Of a stretch of DNA of 64,000 nucleotides, positions 38,764-47,587 are shown in pieces. Positions within the stretch are counted from its first letter, which is position 1. Every line of letters starts with the position of its first letter. Origin of the DNA: Pseudomonas sp. Irchel 3E20 (GTDB lineage Bacteria; Pseudomonadota; Gammaproteobacteria; Pseudomonadales; Pseudomonadaceae); NCBI RefSeq assembly GCF_900187645.1, contig NZ_FYEE01000001.1:714546-778545 (forward strand), given 5' to 3'. Below the pieces are notes generated by a model, which did not search any database, was not told the DNA's origin, and saw nothing but the letters and a program-made list of their open reading frames with translations. The translations under genes and the position numbers were made by a program.

Positions 38764-40133
38764 GTGTGCGCCAGTGCCCGGCCGTGCTGATTGCGGCGCC
38801 GGCGTCCGGCCAGGGCAAAACCACGGTCACCGCCGCCCTGGCGCGCCTGCATCGTAACCAGGGGCGCCAGGTGCGCGTGTTCAAATGCGGCCCGGACTTT
38901 CTCGACCCGATGATTCTGGAGCGTGCCAGCGGTGCGCCGGTGTACCAACTGGATATGTGGATGGTGGGCGAGCAGGAAAGCCGTCGCCTGTTGTGGGAAG
39001 CGGCGGGGGAGGCCGACCTGATCCTGATCGAAGGCGTCATGGGCCTGTTCGACGGCACGCCCTCCAGTGCCGACCTGGCGCGCCACTTCGGCGTGCCGGT
39101 GCTGGGCGTGATCGACGGCACCGCCATGGCCCAGACCTTCGGCGCCCTGGCCCTGGGCCTGGCGCGCTACCAACCGGACCTGCCCTTTGCCGGGGTGCTG
39201 GCCAACCGCGTCGGCACCCTGCGCCATGCGCAACTGCTCGAAGGCAGCCTCACCGAAGGCCTGCGCTGGTACGGCGCGTTGTCCCGCGAGACGGGCATCG
39301 AGCTGCCCAGCCGCCACCTGGGCCTGGTGCAGGCCAGTGAACTGAACGACCTCGACCTGCGCCTGGACGCGGCCGCCACGGCTCTGGCCAGCAGTTGCGA
39401 AGTGGCCCTGCCGCCCGCCGTGGCCTTCGCCGCGCCCCAGCCTGTGGTCGCCGAGCCGTTATTGGCCGGCGTGCGCATCGCCGTGGCGCGGGACGAGGCG
39501 TTCGCCTTTACCTATGGCGCCAGCCTCGACCTGCTGCGGGCGATGGGCGCCCAGTTGCACTTCTTCTCACCTATCCATGACAGCGGGTTGCCCGAGGCCG
39601 ACAGCCTTTACCTGCCCGGTGGTTACCCGGAGTTGCACCACGTCGCGTTGGCGCAGAACACGCCGATGCTGGAGGCTATCCGCGCCCACCACCGCGCGGG
39701 CAAACCGTTGTTGGCCGAGTGCGGCGGCATGCTGTATCTGCTCGACTCCCTCACGGACGTCGAAGGCGTGAGTGCACCGCTGCTGGGCCTGTTGCCGGGC
39801 GCTGCGGTGATGCAAAAACGCTTGGCGGCCCTGGCCCTGCAAACGGTGGACCTGCCCGAAGGCAGCCTGCGTGGTCACACCTATCACCATTCGCTGACCA
39901 CCACCACGCTGGCCCCCATCGCCCGGGGCCTGAGCCCCAACGGCGGGCGCGGCGCCGAAGCGGTGTACCGGGACGGGCGGATGACGGCCTCCTATGTGCA
40001 CTTTTACTTTCCGTCCAACCCGCGGGCGGTGGCGGCTTTGTTTATGCCCCAGACCGCTATCGCGAGCAGGCTCGCTCCCACAGAGGCCGGTGAAACTCCT
40101 GTGGGAGCGAGCCTGCTCGCGATAAGCCAATGA
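38760..40133 (+). CDS. cobB: Cobyrinate a,c-diamide synthase, with a REP-encoded C-terminal tail
   Basis: A 457-residue glutamine amidotransferase from GTG 38760. It has the ATP loop ASGQGKTTVTAALARLH and a class I-like glutaminase domain with Cys in LLAECGGMLYLLD and ending YVHFYFPSNPRAV. It amidates the a and c side chains of the corrin ring. Residues 434-457 are encoded by an inverted REP pair (40059-40123), so the native C-terminus probably ended near residue 432 before the repeat inserted. The stop overlaps bluB (ATGA). Confidence 0.94.
   Translation: MSVRQCPAVLIAAPASGQGKTTVTAALARLHRNQGRQVRVFKCGPDFLDPMILERASGAPVYQLDMWMVGEQESRRLLWEAAGEADLILIEGVMGLFDGTPSSADLARHFGVPVLGVIDGTAMAQTFGALALGLARYQPDLPFAGVLANRVGTLRHAQLLEGSLTEGLRWYGALSRETGIELPSRHLGLVQASELNDLDLRLDAAATALASSCEVALPPAVAFAAPQPVVAEPLLAGVRIAVARDEAFAFTYGASLDLLRAMGAQLHFFSPIHDSGLPEADSLYLPGGYPELHHVALAQNTPMLEAIRAHHRAGKPLLAECGGMLYLLDSLTDVEGVSAPLLGLLPGAAVMQKRLAALALQTVDLPEGSLRGHTYHHSLTTTTLAPIARGLSPNGGRGAEAVYRDGRMTASYVHFYFPSNPRAVAALFMPQTAIASRLAPTEAGETPVGASLLAISQ
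40059..40123. repeat. REP pair (REPIN) inside the 3' end of cobB
   Basis: Reverse unit at 40059-40081 and forward unit at 40101-40123, 19 bases apart, both close matches to GTGGGAGCGAGCCTGCTCGC... The pair is in frame with cobB and stops seven bases before the bluB ATG. It is the only REP element in this window lying within a coding sequence. Confidence 0.92.
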
Positions 40134-40780
40134 CCGACAACGCCTTCCCAGAGGCCGACCGCGCCGCCGTCTACCGCGCCATCGCCGAGCGCCGTGACAT
40201 GCGCCACTTCAGCGGCGGCACGGTGGCGCCGGCGTTGCTGCGCCGCTTGCTCGAAGCCGCCCATTGCGCCCCCAGCGTGGGGCTGATGCAGCCCTGGCGC
40301 TTTATCCGCATCAGCGACCGGGCGCTGCGCGGGCGCATCCAGCAGTTGGTGGAAGAGGAACGGGTGCGCACCGCCGAGGCGTTGGGTGAGCGTTCCAGTG
40401 AGTTCATGAAGCTCAAGGTCGAAGGCATCAACGACTGCGCCGAAGTGCTGGTGGCGGCCCTGAGCGATGACCGCGAGCGCCACGTGTTCGGCCGCCGCAC
40501 CTTGCCGGAAATGGACCTGGCCTCGCTGTCTTGCGCCATCCAGAACCTCTGGCTGGCGGCCCGCGCCGAAGGCCTGGGCCTGGGCTGGGTGTCGCTGTTC
40601 GAGCCCCAGGCCCTGGCCGACCTGCTGGGCCTGCCCGCCGGGGCCAAGCCCTTGGCGGTGCTGTGCCTGGGGCCGGTGGAGGCATTTTATCCAGCACCGA
40701 TGCTGGTGCTCGAAGGCTGGGCCCAGGCCCGGCCGTTGAGTGAGTTGTTGTTTGAGAACCAATGGGGAGTGAGTCAATGA
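40130..40780 (+). CDS. bluB: 5,6-dimethylbenzimidazole synthase BluB
   Basis: A 216-residue flavin destructase of the nitroreductase fold that converts FMNH2 and oxygen into dimethylbenzimidazole, the lower ligand of B12. It begins with the Rossmann-like [16 protein letters not shown] and has [16 protein letters not shown] plus [26 protein letters not shown], which are typical of BluB. Its presence shows aerobic lower-ligand synthesis. It overlaps cobB and cbiB by four bases each; the cobB overlap makes the REP tail part of a coupled junction. Confidence 0.93.
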   Translation: MTDNAFPEADRAAVYRAIAERRDMRHFSGGTVAPALLRRLLEAAHCAPSVGLMQPWRFIRISDRALRGRIQQLVEEERVRTAEALGERSSEFMKLKVEGINDCAEVLVAALSDDRERHVFGRRTLPEMDLASLSCAIQNLWLAARAEGLGLGWVSLFEPQALADLLGLPAGAKPLAVLCLGPVEAFYPAPMLVLEGWAQARPLSELLFENQWGVSQ

Positions 40781-41685
40781 GTGTGGCGTTGTTGAGTGCC
40801 GCCGCGGTGGCGCTGGATGCGTTGCTGGGCGAGCCCAGACGCTGGCATCCGCTGGTGGCGTTCGGCGCGTTCGCCGAGCGCATCGAGCGGCGTTTCAATG
40901 CCGCCGGGCGCGGCTGGCGTAGCCACGGCGTGACCGCGTGGGTGCTGGCGGTGCTGCCCTTGACCCTGGCGGCTACAGCTTTGTCGTGGCTGCCCTACAT
41001 CGGTTGGCTGGTGGAAGTCCTCGCGTTGTACTGCGCCCTCGGCCTGCGCAGCCTCGGCGAGCATGTGGCGCCAGTGGCCCAGGCCCTGCGCGCCGGTGAC
41101 CTGGCAGAGGCGCGCAAACGCGTCGGCTACCTGGTCAGCCGCGAAACCGCCGAGCTGGACGACACTGCCGTCGCCCGGGCGGCCACCGAGTCGGTGCTGG
41201 AAAACGGCAGCGACGCGGTGTTCGCCGCGCTGTTCTGGTTTGCCGTGGCCGGCGCGCCGGGGGTGGTGCTGTATCGCCTGAGCAATACCCTGGACGCCAT
41301 GTGGGGCTATCGCAACGAACGCTTCGAGCGCTTCGGCTGGGCGGCGGCAAAAATCGACGACCTGCTCAACTACATTCCCGCGCGGCTGGTCGCCTTGACC
41401 TACGCGCTACTGGGCAAAACACGCCTGGCGCTTAAATGCTGGCGCACGCAAGGCCCTACTTGGGACAGCCCCAATGCTGGCCCGGTAATGGCTGCCGGCG
41501 CGGGTGCGCTGGAGGTGGAGCTGGGCGGCGCGGCGGTCTATCACGGCGAGTTGCACCAGCGCCCGACCCTGGGCGAAGGCCCACCGGCCGACGCCGATGC
41601 CATCGACCGTGGCTGGCAACTGGTGCAGCGCGGCGTGTGGCTGTGGTTGCTGATCTTGTGCATGGGGGCCGAATTCTATGCTTGA
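40777..41685 (+). CDS. cbiB: Adenosylcobinamide-phosphate synthase (CbiB/CobD)
   Basis: A 302-residue inner-membrane enzyme that attaches aminopropanol phosphate to adenosylcobyric acid. It has [52 protein letters not shown] and the YIPARL segment, the CbiB signatures, plus four to five hydrophobic helices. ATG 40777 overlaps the bluB stop. In P. denitrificans nomenclature this is CobD. Confidence 0.93.
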   Translation: MSVALLSAAAVALDALLGEPRRWHPLVAFGAFAERIERRFNAAGRGWRSHGVTAWVLAVLPLTLAATALSWLPYIGWLVEVLALYCALGLRSLGEHVAPVAQALRAGDLAEARKRVGYLVSRETAELDDTAVARAATESVLENGSDAVFAALFWFAVAGAPGVVLYRLSNTLDAMWGYRNERFERFGWAAAKIDDLLNYIPARLVALTYALLGKTRLALKCWRTQGPTWDSPNAGPVMAAGAGALEVELGGAAVYHGELHQRPTLGEGPPADADAIDRGWQLVQRGVWLWLLILCMGAEFYA

Positions 41686-42670
41686 GCACGGTGGGCGCCT
41701 GCGCAAAGCCTGCGCGCAATACGGCATTGCCCAAGACGAGTGGCTGGACCTCTCCAGCGGCCTGGCGCCGTGGCCCTGGCCGATCCCGCCGATCCCGCTG
41801 CGGGCCTGGGCGCGCCTGCCGGAAACCGAGGATGGCTTGGAGCAAGCTGCCCGCGACTACTACGGCGCCGCCCACGTGCTGCCGGTGCCCGGCTCGCAAG
41901 CGGCGATCCAATTGCTGCCGCGTTTGCGCCGCGTGGGCAAGGTCGGCGTGCTGTCGCCGTGCTATGCCGAACATGCCGAGGCGTGGCGCCGTGGCGGCTA
42001 CATCGTGCGGGAAGTGTCGCAGGCTGAAGTCGACTTCTTTATCGACCAACTCGACGTGCTGGTGGTGGTCAACCCCAACAACCCCACGGGCCTGAGCCTG
42101 CCCCCCGAGCGCCTGCTGGACTGGCACGCACGCCTGGCCCAGCGCGGCGGCTGGCTGGTGGTGGACGAAGCCTTTATGGACAACACCCCGCACCTGAGCC
42201 TGGCCGGGCATGCGCACCAGGTTGGGCTGATCGTGCTGCGTTCGTTCGGCAAGTTCTTCGGTTTGGCCGGGGTGCGCCTGGGCTTCGTGCTGGCCGAGCG
42301 CAAACTGCTGCGCTTGCTGGCCGATCAGGTCGGGCCCTGGGCAGTGGCCGGGCCGACGCGGGTGCTGGGGCAATTGTGCCTGGCCGACAGCGCTGGCCAC
42401 GCCCGCCAGCGCCAGCGTAGCGAAGTGGCCAGCGCACGCCTGGCCCAGCTGCTGGAAGCACACGGCTTTGCGCCCCAGGGCGGTTGCGCGCTGTTCCAGT
42501 GGCTGCGCACCGAGCACGCCGCGCAGGTACAGGATTTCATGGCGCGGCGCGGCATTTTGCTGCGCCTGTTCGCCCACGACAGCAGCCTGCGCTTTGGCCT
42601 GCCAGGGGAAGAGGCCGACTGGCTGCGCCTGGATCAGGCCTTTGCCGCCTACACCCAGGAAAACCCATGA
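41678..42670 (+). CDS. cobD: L-threonine-O-3-phosphate decarboxylase
   Basis: A 330-residue fold-type I PLP enzyme, CobD of Salmonella or CobC of P. denitrificans. It makes (R)-1-amino-2-propanol phosphate for CbiB. Motifs are [37 protein letters not shown] and the PLP Lys192 in [16 protein letters not shown]. Coding overlaps cbiB by eight bases and cobQ by four, so it is tightly coupled. Confidence 0.93.
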   Translation: MLEHGGRLRKACAQYGIAQDEWLDLSSGLAPWPWPIPPIPLRAWARLPETEDGLEQAARDYYGAAHVLPVPGSQAAIQLLPRLRRVGKVGVLSPCYAEHAEAWRRGGYIVREVSQAEVDFFIDQLDVLVVVNPNNPTGLSLPPERLLDWHARLAQRGGWLVVDEAFMDNTPHLSLAGHAHQVGLIVLRSFGKFFGLAGVRLGFVLAERKLLRLLADQVGPWAVAGPTRVLGQLCLADSAGHARQRQRSEVASARLAQLLEAHGFAPQGGCALFQWLRTEHAAQVQDFMARRGILLRLFAHDSSLRFGLPGEEADWLRLDQAFAAYTQENP

Positions 42671-44118
42671 CCACCCTGATGGTGCAGGGCACCACCTCCG
42701 ATGCGGGCAAAAGCACCCTCGTCACCGCGCTGTGCCGCTGGCTGGTGCGCCAAGGCGTTGCGGTGGTGCCGTTCAAGCCGCAAAACATGGCGCTCAACAG
42801 TGCAGTGACCGCCGATGGCGGCGAAATCGGCCGCGCCCAAGCGGTGCAGGCCCAGGCTGCGAACCTGCAACCCCACACCGACATGAACCCGGTGCTGCTC
42901 AAGCCCAACAGCGATACGGGCGCCCAGGTCATCATCCATGGCCGCGCGGTCGCCAGCATGAACGCGGTGGCCTATCACGACTACAAGGCCATCGCGATGC
43001 AAGCGGTGCTGGCCTCGCACCAGCGTTTGAGCGCGGCCTACCCGGTGGTGATGGTGGAGGGCGCCGGCTCGCCGGCGGAAATCAACCTGCGTGCCGGTGA
43101 CATCGCCAACATGGGCTTTGCCGAAGCGGTGGACTGCCCGGTGCTGCTGATCGCCGACATCAACCGTGGTGGCGTGTTCGCCCATTTGGTCGGCACCCTG
43201 GAGCTGCTCTCGGCCAGCGAACAGGCGCGGGTCAAGGGGTTCATCATCAACCGCTTTCGCGGCGACCTCGCCCTGCTGCAACCGGGCCTGGATTGGCTTG
43301 AGGCTCGCACCGGCAAACCGGTGGTGGGCGTGCTGCCCTACGTGATGGACCTGCACCTGGAGGCCGAGGACGGCATCGACCAACGCCAGGCCGACAAGGC
43401 CGAACAGGTGCTCAAGGTGCTGGTGCCGGTGCTGCCGCGCATCAGCAACCACACTGATTTCGACCCGCTGCGCCTGCACCCCCAGGTGGATTTGCAGTTC
43501 ATCGGCCCCGGCCAGGCTATCCCGGCGGCAGACCTGATAATCCTCCCCGGCTCCAAAAGCGTGCGCAGCGACCTCGCGTACCTGCGCGCCAACGGCTGGG
43601 ACACGGCCATCCGCCGCCACCTGCGCTACGGCGGCAAGCTGTTGGGCATTTGCGGCGGTTTGCAGATGCTCGGCCAGCAGCTCCACGACCCCTTGGGCCT
43701 GGAAGGCGCGCCGGGTTCCAGTGCCGGGCTGGGCCTGTTGGCCTTCGACACGGTGCTGGAGCAAGAGAAGCAACTGCGCAACGTGCGCGGCCACCTGGCC
43801 CTGGAGAACGCGGCGGTCAGCGGTTACGAAATCCACGCCGGGGTGACCACCGGCGCGGCCTTGGAACACCCCGCCGTGCACCTGGACGATGGCCGTCGCG
43901 ACGGCGCCCGAAGTGCCGATGGGCAGATTCTGGGTACCTACCTGCACGGCCTCTTTGAAGCCCCCCCGGCCTGCGCCGCGCTGCTGCGCTGGGCTGGGGT
44001 GCAACAGGTGCAGGAGGTGGACTACCACGCCCTGCGCGAGCGCGATATCGAACGCCTGGCGGACATGGTGGAACAGCATTTGGATACCGGCCTGTTGCGC
44101 GAGTTATGCGGGGTTTGA
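42667..44118 (+). CDS. cobQ: Cobyric acid synthase
   Basis: A 483-residue glutamine amidotransferase that amidates the b, d, e and g side chains of adenosylcobyrinate diamide. It has the ATP loop [30 protein letters not shown] and [20 protein letters not shown] in the N-terminal half and the glutaminase Cys in [15 protein letters not shown] 42667 overlaps the previous stop. Confidence 0.95.
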   Translation: MTTLMVQGTTSDAGKSTLVTALCRWLVRQGVAVVPFKPQNMALNSAVTADGGEIGRAQAVQAQAANLQPHTDMNPVLLKPNSDTGAQVIIHGRAVASMNAVAYHDYKAIAMQAVLASHQRLSAAYPVVMVEGAGSPAEINLRAGDIANMGFAEAVDCPVLLIADINRGGVFAHLVGTLELLSASEQARVKGFIINRFRGDLALLQPGLDWLEARTGKPVVGVLPYVMDLHLEAEDGIDQRQADKAEQVLKVLVPVLPRISNHTDFDPLRLHPQVDLQFIGPGQAIPAADLIILPGSKSVRSDLAYLRANGWDTAIRRHLRYGGKLLGICGGLQMLGQQLHDPLGLEGAPGSSAGLGLLAFDTVLEQEKQLRNVRGHLALENAAVSGYEIHAGVTTGAALEHPAVHLDDGRRDGARSADGQILGTYLHGLFEAPPACAALLRWAGVQQVQEVDYHALRERDIERLADMVEQHLDTGLLRELCGV

Positions 44119-44121
44119 GTG

Positions 44122-44144
44122 GTGGGAGCGAGCCTGCTCGCGAT
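44122..44144. repeat. Single REP element between cobQ and cobU
   Basis: One complete forward unit GTGGGAGCGAGCCTGCTCGC... directly after the cobQ stop. No inverted partner is nearby, so it is a singlet. Confidence 0.88.
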
Positions 44145-44183
44145 AGCGCCCGTCACCACACCCCCTTTAAAGGAAAAAGCCCT

Positions 44184-44705
44184 ATGCACCAACTGATCCT
44201 CGGCGGCGCCCGTTCCGGCAAAAGCCGCCTGGCGGAAAAACTCGCTGCCGACAGCGCTCTGGCGGTGACCTATATCGCCACCAGCCAAGCCCTGGACGGC
44301 GAAATGAGCGCGCGCGTTGCCCATCACCGCGAGCGCCGCCCGGCCCACTGGGGGCTGATCGAAGAACCCCTGGCATTGGCCCGGGTGCTGCGCGACAACG
44401 CCCGCGCCGACACTTGCCTGCTGGTCGATTGCCTGACCCTGTGGCTGACCAACCTGCTGATGCAGGACGACCCCGCGCGCCTGGCCCAGGAGCGCGAACA
44501 CCTGCTCGACTGCCTCGGCGCCTTGCCGGGGCAGATCATTTTCGTCAGCAACGAAACCGGCATGGGCGTGGTGCCTATGGGTGAGCTGACGCGCCGTTAT
44601 GTCGACGAGGCCGGTTGGCTGCATCAAGCCCTGGCCGAGCGTTGCCAGCGCGTGGTACTGACCGTCGCCGGGCTACCCCTGACGTTGAAAGGAACCCCCT
44701 TATGA
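44184..44705 (+). CDS. cobU: Bifunctional adenosylcobinamide kinase / guanylyltransferase
   Basis: A 173-residue enzyme (CobP in P. denitrificans). The P-loop is [13 protein letters not shown] (5-17). [13 protein letters not shown] carries the His that takes up GMP, and [14 protein letters not shown] and [12 protein letters not shown] are other conserved contacts. It phosphorylates adenosylcobinamide and transfers GMP to it. ATG 44184 follows AAAGGAAAAAG. It overlaps cobT by four bases. Confidence 0.95.
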   Translation: MHQLILGGARSGKSRLAEKLAADSALAVTYIATSQALDGEMSARVAHHRERRPAHWGLIEEPLALARVLRDNARADTCLLVDCLTLWLTNLLMQDDPARLAQEREHLLDCLGALPGQIIFVSNETGMGVVPMGELTRRYVDEAGWLHQALAERCQRVVLTVAGLPLTLKGTPL

Positions 44706-45754
44706 AGCAATGGTGGCTGAACCCGTGCCGCACCCCCGACGCCCAGGCTCGCGAGCAAGCCCTGGCGCGCCAGCAGCAATTGACCAAGCCGGCCGGCTCC
44801 CTGGGCCAGCTCGAAGCGTTGGCGGTGCAGATGGCGGCGCTGCAAGGGCGGCTCAAACCTGCGGCGCAGCAGGTGTGGATCGCGATTTTCGCCGGCGACC
44901 ACGGGGTGGTGGCCGAGGGCGTGTCCGCCTACCCGCAAGCGGTGACCGGGCAGATGCTGCACAACTTCGTCAGCGGCGGCGCAGCCATCAGCGTGTTGGC
45001 GCGGCAACTGGCGGCGCAATTGGAGGTGGTCGACCTAGGCACCATCGACCCGGCGCTGAACCTGCCGGGCGTGCGCCACCTCAACCTGGGGCCGGGCACG
45101 GCGAATTTCGCCAAGGCCCCAGCCATGACCGCGGCCCAGGGCCAGCAGGCCCTGGCGGCGGGGCGCGACAGCGTGCTGCGGGCGCGGGCGGCGGGCGCCG
45201 AGTTGTGGATTGGTGGCGAAATGGGCATCGGCAACACCACCAGCGCCAGCGCCCTGGCCTGCGCCTTGCTCGATTGCCCGGTGAGCCACTTGGCCGGGCC
45301 CGGCACGGGGCTGGACGCGGCGGGGGTCAGCCACAAAGCCGTGGTCATCGAACGGGCCCTGGCCCTGCACACCGCCCAGCGCGGCGACCCGTTGCAGACC
45401 CTCTATAACCTGGGCGGTTTTGAAGTGGCAGCGCTGGTGGGCGCTTACCTGGCCTGTGCCCAGGAAGGCATCGCGGTGCTGGTGGACGGCTTTATCTGTA
45501 GCGTCGCGGCCCTGGTGGCCGTGCGCCTGAACCCAGGCTGCCGGCCGTGGTTGCTGTTTGGCCATCGCAGTGCCGAGCCTGGCCATCGCCATGTGCTGCA
45601 GGCCTTGCAGGCTGAGCCGTTGCTGGACCTGGGCCTGCGCCTGGGCGAGGGCAGCGGCGCGGCGCTGGCGGTGCCGTTGCTGCGCCTGGCCTGCGACCTG
45701 CACGGGAAAATGGCAACCTTCGCCGAAGCCGCCGTGGCGGATCGCCCGGCATGA
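44702..45754 (+). CDS. cobT: Nicotinate-nucleotide:dimethylbenzimidazole phosphoribosyltransferase
   Basis: A 350-residue enzyme forming alpha-ribazole phosphate from NaMN and the BluB product. Signatures are [56 protein letters not shown] and [15 protein letters not shown]. In P. denitrificans nomenclature it is CobU. Overlaps both neighbours by four bases (cobU before, cobC after). Confidence 0.95.
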   Translation: MKQWWLNPCRTPDAQAREQALARQQQLTKPAGSLGQLEALAVQMAALQGRLKPAAQQVWIAIFAGDHGVVAEGVSAYPQAVTGQMLHNFVSGGAAISVLARQLAAQLEVVDLGTIDPALNLPGVRHLNLGPGTANFAKAPAMTAAQGQQALAAGRDSVLRARAAGAELWIGGEMGIGNTTSASALACALLDCPVSHLAGPGTGLDAAGVSHKAVVIERALALHTAQRGDPLQTLYNLGGFEVAALVGAYLACAQEGIAVLVDGFICSVAALVAVRLNPGCRPWLLFGHRSAEPGHRHVLQALQAEPLLDLGLRLGEGSGAALAVPLLRLACDLHGKMATFAEAAVADRPA

Positions 45755-46326
45755 CCTTGCGCCTGGACCTGCTGCGCCACGGCGAAACCGAGCTGGGCGG
45801 CGGCTTGCGCGGTAGCCTCGACGACGCCCTGACCGAGCACGGCTGGGCGCAGATGCGCGCGGCGGTGCAGGCCCAGGGGCCGTGGGACCGAGTGCTTAGC
45901 TCGCCGCTACAACGCTGCGCCCGTTTCGCCGAAGAACTGGGCGCGCGCCTCGGTGTGCCGGTGCACCTGGAAGCCGATCTGCAAGAACTGCATTTCGGCG
46001 CCTGGGAAGGGCGCAGCGCGGCGGCGCTGATGGAAACCGACGCCGAAGGCTTGGGCCTGTTCTGGAGCGACCCTTACGCCTTCACCCCACCCGAGGGCGA
46101 GCCGGTGACGCAGTTCGCCGCGCGAGTGCTGGCGGCGGTGCAGCGTTTGCACCGCGCCTACGCCGGGCAGCGGGTGTTGCTGGTCAGCCACGGCGGGGTG
46201 ATGCGCCTGCTGCTGGCCCGCGCCCGGGGCTTGCCCCGCGAGCAATTGCTTAACGTCGAAGTGGCCCATGGCGCGCTGTTCGCCTTGCGGGTCGAGGCTG
46301 ACGCCGTGTTGCACGAGGAGGCTTGA
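45751..46326 (+). CDS. cobC: Alpha-ribazole phosphatase (histidine phosphatase family)
   Basis: A 191-residue phosphoglycerate-mutase-like protein. The catalytic RHGET is at 9-13 ([11 protein letters not shown]), the second His is in [13 protein letters not shown] and [14 protein letters not shown] completes the fold. In the cob operon it is expected to remove the phosphate of alpha-ribazole phosphate or of adenosylcobalamin phosphate. Confidence 0.9.
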   Translation: MTLRLDLLRHGETELGGGLRGSLDDALTEHGWAQMRAAVQAQGPWDRVLSSPLQRCARFAEELGARLGVPVHLEADLQELHFGAWEGRSAAALMETDAEGLGLFWSDPYAFTPPEGEPVTQFAARVLAAVQRLHRAYAGQRVLLVSHGGVMRLLLARARGLPREQLLNVEVAHGALFALRVEADAVLHEEA

Positions 46327-46328
46327 GC

Positions 46329-47060
46329 ATGTTGGCGTTCTGGATCGCCCTGCAATTTCTCAGCTGCCTGCCGATCCGCTTGCCGGGCATGCCCGCGCCG
46401 CAAGAGTTGGGGCGTTCCCTGCTGTTTTATCCGCTGGTGGGCTTGCTGTTCGGCGCGGTGCTGTGGGGGCTGCACGGGTTGCTGGCGGGTACGCCATTAT
46501 TGCTGCACGCGGCGCTGTTGCTGGCGGCCTGGGTGGTGCTCAGCGGCGGCTTGCACCTCGATGGCCTGGCCGACAGCGCCGATGCCTGGCTCGGCGGTTT
46601 TGGCGACCGGGAGCGCACCCTGGAGATCATGAAAGACCCGCGCAGCGGGCCCATTGCCGTGGTCACCCTGGGGTTGGTGTTGCTGCTCAAGTTCACCGCG
46701 TTGGTGGCGTTGATCGAGCAGGGCGGCGCCATGGCCCTGGTGGTGGCGCCGTTGATCGGCCGCAGCGCTTTGCTTGCGCTGTTCCTCACCACCCGCTACA
46801 TGCGTGCCGGCGGTTTGGGCCAGGCCCTGGCCGACCACGTGCCGCGCCAGGTCGGCCAGCAGGTGTTGGTGGCCAGTGGTGTGGCGTGTGTGGCGCTGGG
46901 CGGTATCCCCGGCGGCTTGGCGGTGCTGCTGGCGGCGCTGCTGTTCGTATGGCTGCGCCGGGTGATGATCCAGCGCTTGGGTGGCACCACGGGCGACACC
47001 GCCGGGGCACTGCTGGAGCTGCTGGAAATGGCGGTGCTGGTGGGTTGGGTGCTGTTTTGA
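46329..47060 (+). CDS. cobS: Adenosylcobinamide-GDP ribazoletransferase (cobalamin synthase)
   Basis: A 243-residue integral membrane enzyme (CobV in P. denitrificans) that joins adenosylcobinamide-GDP to alpha-ribazole, the last step of the pathway. It shows LSCLPIRLPG, the metal-binding GGLHLDGLADSADAWLGGFGDRERTLEIMKDPRSGPIAV and IQRLGGTTGDTAGALLELLEMAVLVG. ATG 46329 is preferred to TTG 46323. Last gene of the cluster. Confidence 0.94.
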   Translation: MLAFWIALQFLSCLPIRLPGMPAPQELGRSLLFYPLVGLLFGAVLWGLHGLLAGTPLLLHAALLLAAWVVLSGGLHLDGLADSADAWLGGFGDRERTLEIMKDPRSGPIAVVTLGLVLLLKFTALVALIEQGGAMALVVAPLIGRSALLALFLTTRYMRAGGLGQALADHVPRQVGQQVLVASGVACVALGGIPGGLAVLLAALLFVWLRRVMIQRLGGTTGDTAGALLELLEMAVLVGWVLF

Positions 47061-47112
47061 ACGGGGCGGCGGCGCGGCCGGCGCTGAATCATTTCGTTGC
47101 TTTTACCGGACT

Positions 47113-47128
47113 GCGGGTATATACACGC
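47113..47128. promoter_or_regulatory. Palindromic operator at the marR promoter
   Basis: GCGGGTATATACACGC, 14 of 16 bases identical to the fully palindromic copy at 47557-47572. It contains TATATA (47118-47123), which fits a -10 element, and ends four bases before the marR ATG. Repressor binding here would block its own promoter. Confidence 0.7.
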
Positions 47129-47131
47129 ACC

Positions 47132-47536
47132 ATGCTTCCTTCTCAGTGTTTGTGCACCAACCTGCGTCGCGCCGCCCGTGGCGTCAGCAGGCATTACGAC
47201 GGCGCCCTGGATGGCTTCGGGATCAACGTCGCCCAGTATTCCTTGCTCTGTAACCTGCAACGTCTGGACCAGCCGAGCATTTCCAACCTGGCCCAGGCCA
47301 TGGGCCTGGACCGCAGCACTTTGGGCCGCAACCTGCGGGTGCTGGAGTGTGATGGCTTGGTGACCCTGGTGGAGGGCGAAGACCAGCGCAACCGCGTCGT
47401 GCAACTCACCGAAGCGGGGCGCGAACGACTGGCAGCGGCCCTGCCGGCATGGGAAGCGGCGCAGCAACGCTTGATCGAACGACTGGGCGCAGAAAAACGC
47501 GAAACCTTGTTGGCCTTGCTGGACGAACTCGCCTAA
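47132..47536 (+). CDS. MarR-family transcriptional regulator
   Basis: A 134-residue winged-helix repressor. It begins LPSQCLCTNLRRAARGVSRHYDGALDGFGI, with helix-turn-helix SISNLAQAMGLDRSTLGRNLRVL and wing VTLVEGEDQRNRVVQLTEAG. Two Cys near the N-terminus (residues 6 and 8) could sense oxidation or electrophiles. The ATG has almost no leader: the nearest -10-like element lies about eight bases upstream, so the mRNA may be leaderless. It should control itself and the following MFS gene through twin operators. As I recall, P. aeruginosa has the same gene order at PA1285-PA1288. Confidence 0.88.
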   Translation: MLPSQCLCTNLRRAARGVSRHYDGALDGFGINVAQYSLLCNLQRLDQPSISNLAQAMGLDRSTLGRNLRVLECDGLVTLVEGEDQRNRVVQLTEAGRERLAAALPAWEAAQQRLIERLGAEKRETLLALLDELA

Positions 47537-47556
47537 GCGATTTTGTTTGTTGATAA

Positions 47557-47572
47557 GCGGGTATATACCCGC
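47557..47572. promoter_or_regulatory. Palindromic operator at the MFS promoter
   Basis: GCGGGTATATACCCGC, a perfect 16-base palindrome between marR and the MFS gene, overlapping a TATATA -10-like element and lying before the GGAGAATAAAA ribosome-binding site. Nearly identical to the site at the marR start. Confidence 0.82.
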
Positions 47573-47587
47573 GACTGGAGAATAAAA

